Shown here one piece after another: positions 22,025 through 29,703 of a stretch of 64,000 bases of DNA. This stretch comes from Geminicoccaceae bacterium (GTDB lineage Bacteria > Pseudomonadota > Alphaproteobacteria > Geminicoccales > Geminicoccaceae), in NCBI GenBank assembly GCA_025999455.1, contig AP024683.1, positions 627,501 to 691,500 of the forward strand, read 5' to 3'. Within the stretch, counting starts at the first letter, position 1. Every line of letters begins with the position of its first letter. Position numbers and translations under genes: made by a program. Below the pieces are notes generated by a model. That model was not told where the DNA came from, ran no database searches, and worked only from the letters and a program-made list of their open reading frames with translations.

Positions 22025-22553
22025 CTCGGCACGTTTCTGTCATGGCCCGGTGGGCTGCGGTGAAGCCGGCGAGGGAGTAGGTGTCGAGCGACCACGTATC
22101 TCGGGTGGAGGTTCCACGGACCTGGATTTGATCGCCGCGACGCATCGCCTCGATGAGCCGACCGTCTTCAGCGGCATTTTTCGCCCAGGCCCGGTCCCCT
22201 TCGGTGAAGAGCTCGAAGCGATCGCGCCCGATCGTAGCCTCGACCGTGCTACCTTTACGGTAAGTGTAGCCTGGATCGACGGAAACTTCTTGGCGAGGGT
22301 TGTTGCCGCCGAATTGGGTGACGAAGAGGCGAGGCTGGCCTCGACGTGAGAAGTTACCCTCTTGCTTGATGGGAACCGACGTGATGAAGCAAATTTTGCT
22401 GTTCGTGTCCTCGTGGACGTACAAACTCCAATCGCGAAACCGCTCGACGAAGGCGGCGAGCGACGGGTACGGGTCGGCGACGAGGCCGAGCACGATCCCC
22501 GCCGCAGCGATCGACGCGCGCGAACGCCACCATCGGCGAGCCATGCCGGTCAA
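22008..22553 (-). CDS. Invasion-associated locus B (IalB) family protein
   Basis: This 181-residue exported protein fits the IalB family (PF06776). It has an N-terminal signal ([20 protein letters not shown]...), then [84 protein letters not shown] and the closing [14 protein letters not shown]. In Bartonella the founding member is linked to erythrocyte invasion, but the family is widespread in free-living alphaproteobacteria, so no virulence role is implied. The start overlaps the upstream methyltransferase stop by four bases (ATGA). Confidence 0.87.
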   Translation of the reverse strand: MTGMARRWWRSRASIAAAGIVLGLVADPYPSLAAFVERFRDWSLYVHEDTNSKICFITSVPIKQEGNFSRRGQPRLFVTQFGGNNPRQEVSVDPGYTYRKGSTVEATIGRDRFELFTEGDRAWAKNAAEDGRLIEAMRRGDQIQVRGTSTRDTWSLDTYSLAGFTAAHRAMTETCRDAIHR

Positions 22554-23140
22554 GGCTCCGGTTCCCCGTTCGTCCGGCGAAGTTCCGTAGCTTCGGCGCG
22601 GCTGTCGGACCGTCGGAACAGCGGACGACCGTGGACATGAGGCGCGAGGTCCGCGATCGGTGCTCCCTCGTGGACCGGCCTTTCAGGGTAGCGCCCGTAA
22701 CACAGCCAGCGGTCGTACAATACGATGGCGACGGCGATACCGAGATTGAGGCTGAAGTGCGTGGGGATCCGCACGATCCAATCGCAACGGGCGGTCATCT
22801 CCGGAGACAGCGAACCGCGCTCGGGACCAAACACGTAGGCTGCATTCAGCGGGTGCCGGAAGCTCGGCAGCGGCACGGCATCGTCGGTGAGCTCCACGCC
22901 GACGAGCTTGCATCGCCGAGGCAAAACGAGCTCACCGGCCGACGCAACCTCGTACAAGGGAAGGCTGCGTTCCGCTTTGGAGGTGTCGGAGATCGCCTCC
23001 CGAACGCGCCAGTAGGCGTTCACGAAGAACAGAAAGCTCGCTCCGAACGCATGGGCCGTCCGGACCAGTGCGCCCAGGTTGCCCGGTTTGCTGATCCCTT
23101 CGGCTCCGACGCCGAAATATCCGCGCACGGCAAGGCTCAT
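22550..23140 (-). CDS. TrmH-family RNA 2'-O-methyltransferase
   Basis: This SPOUT-fold RNA methyltransferase has the family motifs KPGNLGALVRTAHAFGASFLFFV, AAYVFGPERGSLSPEM and the knot motif FSLNLGIAVAIVLYDRW. It probably methylates a ribose in tRNA or rRNA; the exact site is not predictable. I start at the internal ATG 23140, giving 196 residues, because AGGAG lies just before it and family members begin near this point (MSLAVRGYFGVGAEGISKP); an upstream ATG at 23194 adds 18 residues. It leads the trmH-ialB-rlmN minus-strand operon, which has 4- and 17-base overlaps. Confidence 0.88.
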   Translation of the reverse strand: MSLAVRGYFGVGAEGISKPGNLGALVRTAHAFGASFLFFVNAYWRVREAISDTSKAERSLPLYEVASAGELVLPRRCKLVGVELTDDAVPLPSFRHPLNAAYVFGPERGSLSPEMTARCDWIVRIPTHFSLNLGIAVAIVLYDRWLCYGRYPERPVHEGAPIADLAPHVHGRPLFRRSDSRAEATELRRTNGEPEP

Positions 23141-23320
23141 GGCTCCTAGGTAGGCTACCGAAGTGTGTGCCGCCAGGGCCCCGACGTCGACCATCTGCGC
23201 GAACGACGCCCCGGTGCGCGCGCCTGTCGGTCCGTTAGGGCACCGCTGGGAGGGACCGTCGTACGCAGCGGAGCGTCCGCGAGGGCCGAAGACGGTCCCG
23301 CTCGCCTCGAGGCAGGATGC

Positions 23321-23833
23321 TCAGTTCAGAACCACCGGCCGGGCGTCGTGCAACCGATAGAGAAGCCCGGACGGATCGTCGCGGAGCAGCTCGAAACGCC
23401 CTTCGAGCACGATGGCCTCGTAGGTGAACCGCACCGGGGTGCTCGCGAGCACTTCGACCATCTCCGTTGCGCCACCCGGGAGGCAGAAGGGACAGCTCGG
23501 GGGATAGGCAGCCAGGAGAAATCTCCGATGATCCTCCCCGGCCTCAGTCGGATAGATGAAGCCGATCAGCTTCACCGTCTTCCCGTCCAGCTCCAAAAGT
23601 GCGGACGTGAAGCTCGTCCGGAAATCCGTCATCCCGGGGCCTTTGGTCTCGTAGACGACGTCGAGTTCGCGGAGCGTATCCCACGAAACCACACCGGCAC
23701 GTTCGAGCTGCTTGGGGTCGTGATCGCGGCCGAACTGAACCGTCGGTTGTGTCAAGGTGAAACCCGGAGCGGTCGCCGGGGTCGCTACGGCGAGCAGCGA
23801 ACCGAGCACGAAGAGCAATCGGAGATTTTGCAT
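23321..23833 (-). CDS. DUF3299 periplasmic protein
   Basis: This 170-residue exported protein has an N-terminal signal (MQNLRLLFVLGSLLAVATPATA). The DUF3299 (PF11736) core is LDGKTVKLIGFIYPTEAGEDHRRFLLAAYPPSCPFCLPGG, containing a CxxC that could bind metal or form a disulfide. The start is ATG 23833; 40 more codons upstream run into the permease gene. It is the last gene of an ABC ATPase-permease-DUF3299 block (10 bases after the permease), a neighbourhood known for this family and suggestive of an envelope metal or lipoprotein function. That link is inference. Confidence 0.8.
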   Translation of the reverse strand: MQNLRLLFVLGSLLAVATPATAPGFTLTQPTVQFGRDHDPKQLERAGVVSWDTLRELDVVYETKGPGMTDFRTSFTSALLELDGKTVKLIGFIYPTEAGEDHRRFLLAAYPPSCPFCLPGGATEMVEVLASTPVRFTYEAIVLEGRFELLRDDPSGLLYRLHDARPVVLN

Positions 23834-23843
23834 CGGCGCCTCG

Positions 23844-25028
23844 CTACCTCTGGGCCAAGATCCGTACGAGGTTCGCCCGATAGAGCCGAACCGCGGGTAT
23901 CGCAGCCGCCGCGATCGCCAGCGCCAGGAGGGCAGGTACGAGCCATATTTCACCCGGAGCCAACACGAGACCGGACAAACCCGAAGCCCTCGCCTCCGGA
24001 AGCACGAGGACGAGAACCTCCAACGAAAGATGGGCCAAAAGAAGCCCGAGCGCGAGTCCCGATGTGGTCAACAGCACGGCTTCCAAGAGAAGGGCACGGA
24101 TCAAAAGACCACGTGTCGCACCGAGCGTCCGCATCAACGCCAAATCGGCACGACGCTCGGAAAGTGCGTTCGTCAGAGCCACGAGGATCGCGACGGCGGC
24201 GATGGCGAGGAGCACGCCGCCCAAGAACCGGAGGACCTCGAGACCGAGCCCGACGATGTTCAACAGCCGCGCCGCCTCGAACGCCGGCACCGCCGCGATC
24301 AGCGTCGGCCGCGCGTTGACGAGCCTGGGGAGTTGCACCGCGGCGAGCGGTGTGCGGTAGCGGACCAACAAGGCCGTGATGTCGCCCTGCTCGCCGTCGT
24401 GCGACGCGGTGGTTCTTGGCGCATGGACGTGCCACACGCCCTCGAGCGAGGTCAGGATCAGCCGATCGACGATCGTACCCGTACGAGCGGCGACCCCCAC
24501 GACGACATATGGGTGCTCGGCGTGCGCGATGCCTCCGGCCAGGCCGTGCGATCCGACGAACCGGGCGCCGACTTCGAGGCCGGTCGAGCGTGCGACCTCC
24601 GCCCCGAGGACAGCCTCCATCGGGGCTTGCCAGAGTCTTCCGGCGGCGATCGAAACACCCCGCTCTTCGAGCAGCTCGGGTTCGGTCCCGACGATGCGAT
24701 ATCCCCACGCACTGTCACCGAGCGCGATGGGGATCGCCCTCGCGACGAGCGGATGGTTGCGAAGAAACGCTACCTCGCCCGCGGAGACGTTGCCCGTCGG
24801 GACATCGAGATGAAAGACGGTCGACAAAATGAGCTGGAGCGGGCTGCCCTTGGCCCCGACCACCAGATCGATACCGCGGATCTCACGTTGCACCCGATCG
24901 CGCAGCTGGCTTCCGATCAGCAGGATCGATGTCAAGATCGCCACACCCAGCCCGATCAGCGTCACGTTGAGCAACGTCGTGCCGAGACGGATGCGGAGGT
25001 AGGCGAGACACAGTCTCGTGAGGCTCAT
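23844..25028 (-). CDS. FtsX/MacB-type ABC transporter permease
   Basis: This 394-residue permease has the type VII ABC (MacB/LolCE) layout. One N-terminal membrane helix (NVTLIGLGVAILTSILLIGS) precedes a ~200-residue periplasmic domain, and three C-terminal helices follow (FLGGVLLAIAAVAILVALTNAL, LIRALLLEAVLLTTSGLALGLLLAHL, WLVPALLALAIAAAAIPAVRLYR). Such transporters move no solute through the membrane but use ATP to do mechanical work on periplasmic partners. The block IDLVVGAKGSPLQLILSTVFHLDVPTGNV is typical of the subgroup paired with DUF3299 proteins. It overlaps the ATPase stop by four bases (ATGA). Confidence 0.86.
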   Translation of the reverse strand: MSLTRLCLAYLRIRLGTTLLNVTLIGLGVAILTSILLIGSQLRDRVQREIRGIDLVVGAKGSPLQLILSTVFHLDVPTGNVSAGEVAFLRNHPLVARAIPIALGDSAWGYRIVGTEPELLEERGVSIAAGRLWQAPMEAVLGAEVARSTGLEVGARFVGSHGLAGGIAHAEHPYVVVGVAARTGTIVDRLILTSLEGVWHVHAPRTTASHDGEQGDITALLVRYRTPLAAVQLPRLVNARPTLIAAVPAFEAARLLNIVGLGLEVLRFLGGVLLAIAAVAILVALTNALSERRADLALMRTLGATRGLLIRALLLEAVLLTTSGLALGLLLAHLSLEVLVLVLPEARASGLSGLVLAPGEIWLVPALLALAIAAAAIPAVRLYRANLVRILAQR

Positions 25029-25690
25029 CGTTCGACCCCGAGGGCGAGCCGCCGATCGAACGACCCGATGAGTCGCGAATCGTGCGTCGCGACCACGAGT
25101 GCCGCACCCCGATCCGCTGCGACCTTCAACAGGAGCTCGAGGATCGCGCGGGCGTTCCCATCGTCCAAGGCCGAGGTCGGTTCGTCGGCGAGGACGAGGC
25201 GGGGCTCGTTGACCAACGCTCGCGCGATGGCCACGCGCTGGGCTTCCCCGTGGCTGAGATCGATCGTGCTCGAATTCGCCCGGTCCTCGAGACCGACGCT
25301 CGCGAGAAGGTGGAGCAGCCGTTGGTCGGCGACACGGTTGCCCACGACGAAGGCGGCCAAGCGGAGATTGTCGAGAACGGAAAGCGACCTCACCAAATGC
25401 AAGGTCTGGTGAACGAAACCGATGTGGCGGCCGCGGAAGACGTCTCGTTGGGCTTCGGACATCCGAGCGAGGTCTCGGCCGCAAACCACCACGCGACCTT
25501 CATCGGCCAACCTCAGGCCTGCCAGGGTTTGCAGGAAGGTCGTTTTACCGCTGCCGGACGGGCCCACGATCGCGACACGCTCGCCCGCGGGGATCTCCCA
25601 ACGCTCCAGCTCGACCAGCGGGCGGCCATTCGCGGAAAGCCGTAGCTTCTCGACGAGGACAACGGGTGAGGTATCGCCGCTGCTCGCCAC
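25025..25690 (-). CDS. ABC transporter ATP-binding protein (LolD/MacB type)
   Basis: This is the nucleotide-binding partner of the FtsX-type permease downstream. Walker A GPSGSGKTT, Q-loop IGFVHQTLHLVRSLSVLDN, signature LSHGEAQRVAIARAL (an SHGE variant of LSGGQ), Walker [14 protein letters not shown] and switch His in VATHDSRL are all visible. The only reasonable start is GTG at 25690, giving 221 residues, the usual LolD size; the frame continues upstream into the cyclase gene without homology. A 10-bp hairpin at 25714-25737 lies just before it. Confidence 0.87.
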   Translation of the reverse strand: MASSGDTSPVVLVEKLRLSANGRPLVELERWEIPAGERVAIVGPSGSGKTTFLQTLAGLRLADEGRVVVCGRDLARMSEAQRDVFRGRHIGFVHQTLHLVRSLSVLDNLRLAAFVVGNRVADQRLLHLLASVGLEDRANSSTIDLSHGEAQRVAIARALVNEPRLVLADEPTSALDDGNARAILELLLKVAADRGAALVVATHDSRLIGSFDRRLALGVER

Positions 25691-25713
25691 CGGATGTACC
25701 CCTACGGACGTGA

Positions 25714-25737
25714 AGGGGGCGGCATTCGCCGCCCCCT
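25714..25737 (-). terminator. Hairpin between cyclase and ABC genes
   Basis: A perfect 10-bp stem, AGGGGGCGGC / GCCGCCCCCT, closes a four-base loop. It lies 31 bases after the cyclase stop and 24 bases before the ATPase start on the minus strand. The following tract is T-poor (TTCACG), so it may attenuate rather than fully stop transcription into the ABC genes. Confidence 0.6.
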
Positions 25738-25767
25738 CGCGCTGATCCGGATCGTTCGGAGGCCAGC

Positions 25768-26829
25768 TCAGTCGATGGCGATCGGGGCGCCGATCGAGCC
25801 CGTGGCGCCGACGATCGGAGCCGGGCTGTAAATGTAGGTGAAGACCCAAACCTTGTCGGCCACGAGCTCGTCGAGCTTGGCATTTTCTTGATTGACGATC
25901 CCGTGCCGGGTCTGGAGGTAGGTGTGCACACAGAACGCGCAGGCCGGATCCGGATTCGGCACGACCTCACCGGCCCACGTGTCCGCCACCGTCACGCCGA
26001 CCTTGACCGTCTCGGCCATCCAGCGGGCGACCTCCATACCGTAGCCCGGCTCGCCCGAATTGTATTTGGCGTTGTCTTTTTTCCAGAGCTTCGACCAACC
26101 CGTGTAGAACGCGATGGCGTCACCCTCGGCGAACTTGAAGTCCTTCATGCCCTGCTTTTCGAGGGCGAGGCGGACATCCGCCATCGTGATCTCGTAACCG
26201 GCGTCGAGCATCTCGACGCCTTTGGCACCGGCGATGTCGAGCAACACGCCCCGAGCGACGATCGGCCGAAGCTTTTCGGCACCGAGCTTCTTGAGGCCGT
26301 AAGCATCGCCGATTTCGGCTACCGTGAAACCATTGTAAAAACGCATGTTCGCTTTGTCGCCGGGCGCGCCGACTTGAACGCCGATATGACCCAACCCGTC
26401 GAACTGCGTGCCGACCTGGCCGATCTCGGTGGCCAAGAACTCGTCGTGCCATACGATCTTGTTCGCACCGAACGGGCCACCGGTCGGCGTCCCGGGGATC
26501 CGGAGCGAGAAACGGCGCGAGCCGAAGAGCGGCATCTCGCTGTCGTAGGGCTGCCCGAGTTTGTAAACCTTTCCTTTGTCCGCCTCGCGCAGAGCCCGCA
26601 ACACGACCTCGGGCTTAGCGTACCAGTTGGTCGAACCTGCCTCGTCTCCCGGACCCCAGATCGGGTGCGGCCACCATTTCGAGCCCAAAGGCGTCTCCAT
26701 GACGTCGCCGTCGACCCAGGCCTTTCCCTTGCAGGCCTGCCAATTCTCGGGTGTGCAAGCGTTGCTCTGACTGGCGCCCAGAACGGCGAGGCCGACCAGG
26801 GTGGACAAGAAGAGTGTGGTCTTCTGCAC
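25768..26829 (-). CDS. Exported cyclase-family (PF04199) metal hydrolase
   Basis: This 353-residue protein belongs to the cyclase/kynurenine-formamidase-like family and carries a signal peptide (MQKTTLFLSTLVGLAVLGASQSNA). The metal-site region appears as VGTQFDGLGHIG, where the usual HxGTHxDxPxH is partly altered (Gln for the middle His, Gly-Leu-Gly-His at the end). The GDAIAFYTGWSKLW block is family-typical. The GTG start at 26829 has GGGAGG eight bases upstream. Its periplasmic location separates it from cytosolic KynB; the substrate, perhaps an amide or cyclic compound, is unknown. Confidence 0.82.
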   Translation of the reverse strand: MQKTTLFLSTLVGLAVLGASQSNACTPENWQACKGKAWVDGDVMETPLGSKWWPHPIWGPGDEAGSTNWYAKPEVVLRALREADKGKVYKLGQPYDSEMPLFGSRRFSLRIPGTPTGGPFGANKIVWHDEFLATEIGQVGTQFDGLGHIGVQVGAPGDKANMRFYNGFTVAEIGDAYGLKKLGAEKLRPIVARGVLLDIAGAKGVEMLDAGYEITMADVRLALEKQGMKDFKFAEGDAIAFYTGWSKLWKKDNAKYNSGEPGYGMEVARWMAETVKVGVTVADTWAGEVVPNPDPACAFCVHTYLQTRHGIVNQENAKLDELVADKVWVFTYIYSPAPIVGATGSIGAPIAID

Positions 26830-27417
26830 GTCGCTTACCTCCCTTCGCTGGTTCTCTGCCGCTCAGCCGGACCGCTCGTCGGTCGCGATCCGGGCTCGAA
26901 ACCCTAACCGGTACATCTCGGAGAGCCGCGGTCGTCGATCTGCGTACCGAGGCCCCGGCCGCCGATGTCTTCGCCCATTCGGAGGCCTGACGAAACAAGA
27001 TCGGTGTGCATCACGAGGCGATGGTGTCTCGACCGAAATCCAACCAGGCTCGAAAGGCTCGTGACATCAGCCCGAAGAGGTAGGCACCGGGCTCCGCTCG
27101 CGGGCAGCAGACGCGGCCCCTCCCGTTCGCGGCTGAGGAGCGGTGTCGCCGAAAGACGGCGTCCTCGGGCCCGATATGCGAACCCTCGCCCGAGCGAGGG
27201 GCGACCGCTTGCCGGCTGGAGCACGGAGCCTCCCTGTTGCGAGCCCCAGATCCGAGAGCAAACATTACGTGCGTCGGGCCCCCGACGCAACGGAGCCGAG
27301 GCGTGAGGCGGAGCGGAGCCCGTCTCCTGCGCAAGGGTCCGTTGTGCGAGCGGGACACGCCGATCGGGATCGCCCGCAAGCCGCGATGGATGCACACCGC
27401 GAACGGAGCCTCGGAAT
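26830..27417. other. 588-base gene-free region rich in hairpins
   Basis: No convincing protein is encoded on either strand, and short open frames lack homology or ribosome sites. The stretch contains a 7-bp hairpin CCCTCGC/GCGAGGG (27183-27200), a 7-bp hairpin GCGTCGG/CCGACGC (27271-27288), a longer-range 7-bp pairing GGCTCCG (27090-27096) with CGGAGCC (27224-27230), and CACGAG/CTCGTG (27012-27063). This would fit a structured small RNA or a long leader. I could not match it to RNase P, tmRNA, SRP or 6S consensus elements by eye. Confidence 0.4.
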
Positions 27418-28209
27418 TTGGCAGAGCTGACCCTACTGATCGGCGAGCGGGCGAGCTGCGCTGCGTCGTTCCAGATATGGCTCGCGATGCGCGAAGTTGG
27501 ACTGCTGTTCCAGATCCGAAGTGCAGCGGTATCCGAGCCTCGCTACGCGGACGAGCTGTGCGCAGGGAAGCTACCCGTACTCCTCGTCGACGAGGTGCCG
27601 ATCTGGGAGCCTTTGGCCATCGGCGAGTTCCTCGCCGAACATGTGCCGAATCTCTGGCCGACCGAGCCTCGGGCGCGTGCGCTGGCCCGTTCCGTCACTT
27701 TCGAGGCACAGAGCGGGCTTCGTGCGATCCGGACGCTCCTCCCCTTCGACGTGACCCGCCGCTTCGCGACCAACCGCCTCGTCGGACCCGTACGAAACGA
27801 CCTCGATCGGATCACGACGATTTGGCGGGAGTGCAGGGTTCGGTTCCGGGGCGACGGACCGTTTCTGTTCGGCCGCTTCTCTTTGGCGGATGCTGTCCAC
27901 GCATCCTTGGCGCTGCGCTTGATCGGCCACTCGATCGAGCTCCCGGCAGAAGCGGGCGTCTATCTCGAGACGATCGCTACGCTCCCGGCCGTGTCCGAGT
28001 GGATCGAGGCTGCGAGGGATGAGCAAACCCGATCCTTGCAGCACAAGGCCCCAACGGGAACGCAACGCCCATCTCCGGCGGGCGAAGTACGACCCGGACC
28101 TTTCGAGCCGACCGCGAGCGCAACCAACGTCGAACAGAGCGTCGTCAAGTCTTCGGAAGGTGAGCCTGCCGTCAAGCCAATAGGTGCCGGAACTCGTCGA
28201 CGACACTGA
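27418..28209 (+). CDS. Glutathione S-transferase family protein
   Basis: This 263-residue GST-like protein has an N-terminal thioredoxin fold (LTLLIGERASCAASFQIWLAMREVGLLFQ), the cis-Pro block GKLPVLLVDEVPIWEPLAIGEFLAE that binds glutathione, and an all-helical C-terminal domain ending near WIEAARDEQ. The start appears to be TTG at 27418, since homology begins at the second codon. After about residue 200 the sequence becomes Pro/Ser/Thr-rich and non-homologous (60 residues), and its last 38 bases overlap the convergent rppH gene. Substrate unknown. Confidence 0.75.
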   Translation: MAELTLLIGERASCAASFQIWLAMREVGLLFQIRSAAVSEPRYADELCAGKLPVLLVDEVPIWEPLAIGEFLAEHVPNLWPTEPRARALARSVTFEAQSGLRAIRTLLPFDVTRRFATNRLVGPVRNDLDRITTIWRECRVRFRGDGPFLFGRFSLADAVHASLALRLIGHSIELPAEAGVYLETIATLPAVSEWIEAARDEQTRSLQHKAPTGTQRPSPAGEVRPGPFEPTASATNVEQSVVKSSEGEPAVKPIGAGTRRRH

Positions 28210-28669
28210 GGTAGACACACCGTTTGAACGGGACGGCGAGGTCGACCAGCTTGTCGGGTGGAACCCAACGCCATGCCGAGAATTCTGGGTGCGATGTATC
28301 CAGGACGATGTCGGCTTCCGTGCCGAGAAAGCGCATCGCCACCCACTTTTGGGTCTGTCCTCGATAGCGTCCGTTCCACATACGTGCCGCGATCGCCGGC
28401 GGAAGATCGTACGAGCGCCAGAGCCGGCTTTCCCCCAAGATTTCGGCGCGATCCGTTCCGATCTCTTCCTTGAGTTCGCGCAGAGCGGCCACGAGCGGTG
28501 TCTCGCCGGGATCGATGCCGCCCTGGGGCATTTGCCAGGCCTCCTCACGAGTGTCGCGACGTTGGCCCACGAACACTCCACGCGAGGGACCGATGAGGAA
28601 GATGCCCACGCAGGGTCTGTAGCCGGGCTTCGGTTCGTCGGATTCGGAGTAGCCTGGGTCCGCCGTCAT
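28172..28669 (-). CDS. rppH: RNA pyrophosphohydrolase RppH
   Basis: This 165-residue NUDIX hydrolase removes pyrophosphate from the 5' end of transcripts, starting RNase E-dependent decay. It begins GYRPCVGIFLIGPSRGVFVGQRRDT, the Nudix box is GGIDPGETPLVAALRELKEEIG, and RYRGQTQKWVAMRFLG is diagnostic for RppH over other NUDIX enzymes. The ATG at 28669 overlaps the stop of the polysaccharide deacetylase gene (ATGA), making it the last gene of the envelope operon. Thirty more upstream codons are open but not homologous. Confidence 0.95.
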   Translation of the reverse strand: MTADPGYSESDEPKPGYRPCVGIFLIGPSRGVFVGQRRDTREEAWQMPQGGIDPGETPLVAALRELKEEIGTDRAEILGESRLWRSYDLPPAIAARMWNGRYRGQTQKWVAMRFLGTEADIVLDTSHPEFSAWRWVPPDKLVDLAVPFKRCVYLSVVDEFRHLLA

Positions 28670-29667
28670 CGTACGCCGCCGATCGTTTCGCGGGGCTCTT
28701 CCAACAATTCGCCGATGCCCACCAAGCTGACGCCCTGCGAGGCGAGCCGGGCCGACCATTGCGCGATTCTGTCGAGCGTGATCTCGAACGGGCGACCGTA
28801 ACCGACGGCGGATCCGTTCGCGACCGCTCTGCTGCGCAGGGCTTCGAGGGATTCGTCGATGGCGGTCGGCGAGGGATCGCGATCGATCGGCTGCACCCCG
28901 CCGAGATAGGTGAGACCATGGCGTCGGGCGACCGGTTCGAGCGCATCCGCGTCGAGCTCAACGAGCGCCAATCCGCGGCGGGCCAGCGCCGCAGCGATCG
29001 GGCCGAAGGATCCGGGGGCGGCTTCGAAACTGCCCGCCTCGAGACAAACGCCCAGGTATCCGATCCCGCGCGCCAGGATCCGGTCGAGCGCCGAGGCCCC
29101 GTCGGGCTCCAGCGCCAAAGGCCCCCGCTCGTCGAGTGGGAACCGGCTCGGGCGAGTGGGCAGCTCGAGAAGGGTTTCATGTCCGGCCCATCTCGCGGAG
29201 CGGTTCCAACTGCCGGCCCGAGGGGCGTAGGGTGAGACGACGAGCGTCAACGCCGCGGACCCTGTGAGGGCGCGCGCCGAGGCTTTCTCGTCGAGGCCGA
29301 TCTCGACGAGGAGCAACCCTACGCGAGGGGCCGGGCTGCGCGGTGCTCGGCGCCGGAAGACGTCCCCGGGCCGCCGACCGTCGGGGGCGATCGTCGGCAC
29401 GAAGCCGTGCGACGTCGTTTCGAAGAGCGCTGCATCGAGGACGAGGGGCGGCCCCGCTTTTCCGGGAAAACCGGCGTCGCCGGCTTCGGCCGCGGGTCGG
29501 GAAACCCTACCGTCGGCCTCGGCCTGCAAAACGACGTGAACTGGGAGCGGATCGCCGACGCCCGAGGGGGTCTCCTGCAGAAATGTCACTCCCGCGATCG
29601 CCAGCGTTCCGCCGACGAGAGCCGTGGCGACAATCCACGGAACGACGGCGCCGCGAGCGAACGCCAA
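28666..29667 (-). CDS. Divergent polysaccharide deacetylase family protein
   Basis: This 333-residue protein has one N-terminal membrane anchor (VVPWIVATALVGGTLAIAGVTFL) and a periplasmic domain of the divergent polysaccharide deacetylase family (DUF610). Visible blocks are VGLLLVEIGLDEKASARAL, LTLVVSPYA, GHETLLELP, LARGIGYLGVCLEAGSFEA and GSAVGYGRPFEITLDRIAQW. The canonical metal-binding Asp-Asp-His-His of active NodB deacetylases is not evident, so enzymatic activity is doubtful. It follows ctpA by 36 bases in the gpmI-envC-ctpA cluster typical of alphaproteobacteria. Confidence 0.85.
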   Translation of the reverse strand: MAFARGAVVPWIVATALVGGTLAIAGVTFLQETPSGVGDPLPVHVVLQAEADGRVSRPAAEAGDAGFPGKAGPPLVLDAALFETTSHGFVPTIAPDGRRPGDVFRRRAPRSPAPRVGLLLVEIGLDEKASARALTGSAALTLVVSPYAPRAGSWNRSARWAGHETLLELPTRPSRFPLDERGPLALEPDGASALDRILARGIGYLGVCLEAGSFEAAPGSFGPIAAALARRGLALVELDADALEPVARRHGLTYLGGVQPIDRDPSPTAIDESLEALRSRAVANGSAVGYGRPFEITLDRIAQWSARLASQGVSLVGIGELLEEPRETIGGVR

Positions 29668-29703
29668 AATCGACCCCGGCTTACGTCCTGCGCCGGCGAT
29701 CCT

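Noticed and set aside
26990-27300. RNase P, tmRNA, SRP or 6S RNA in the noncoding segment
   Set aside because: Hallmark sequences (such as GAGGAAAGTCC of RNase P or the SRP tetraloop region) were not found; a 6S-like fold could not be supported by eye.
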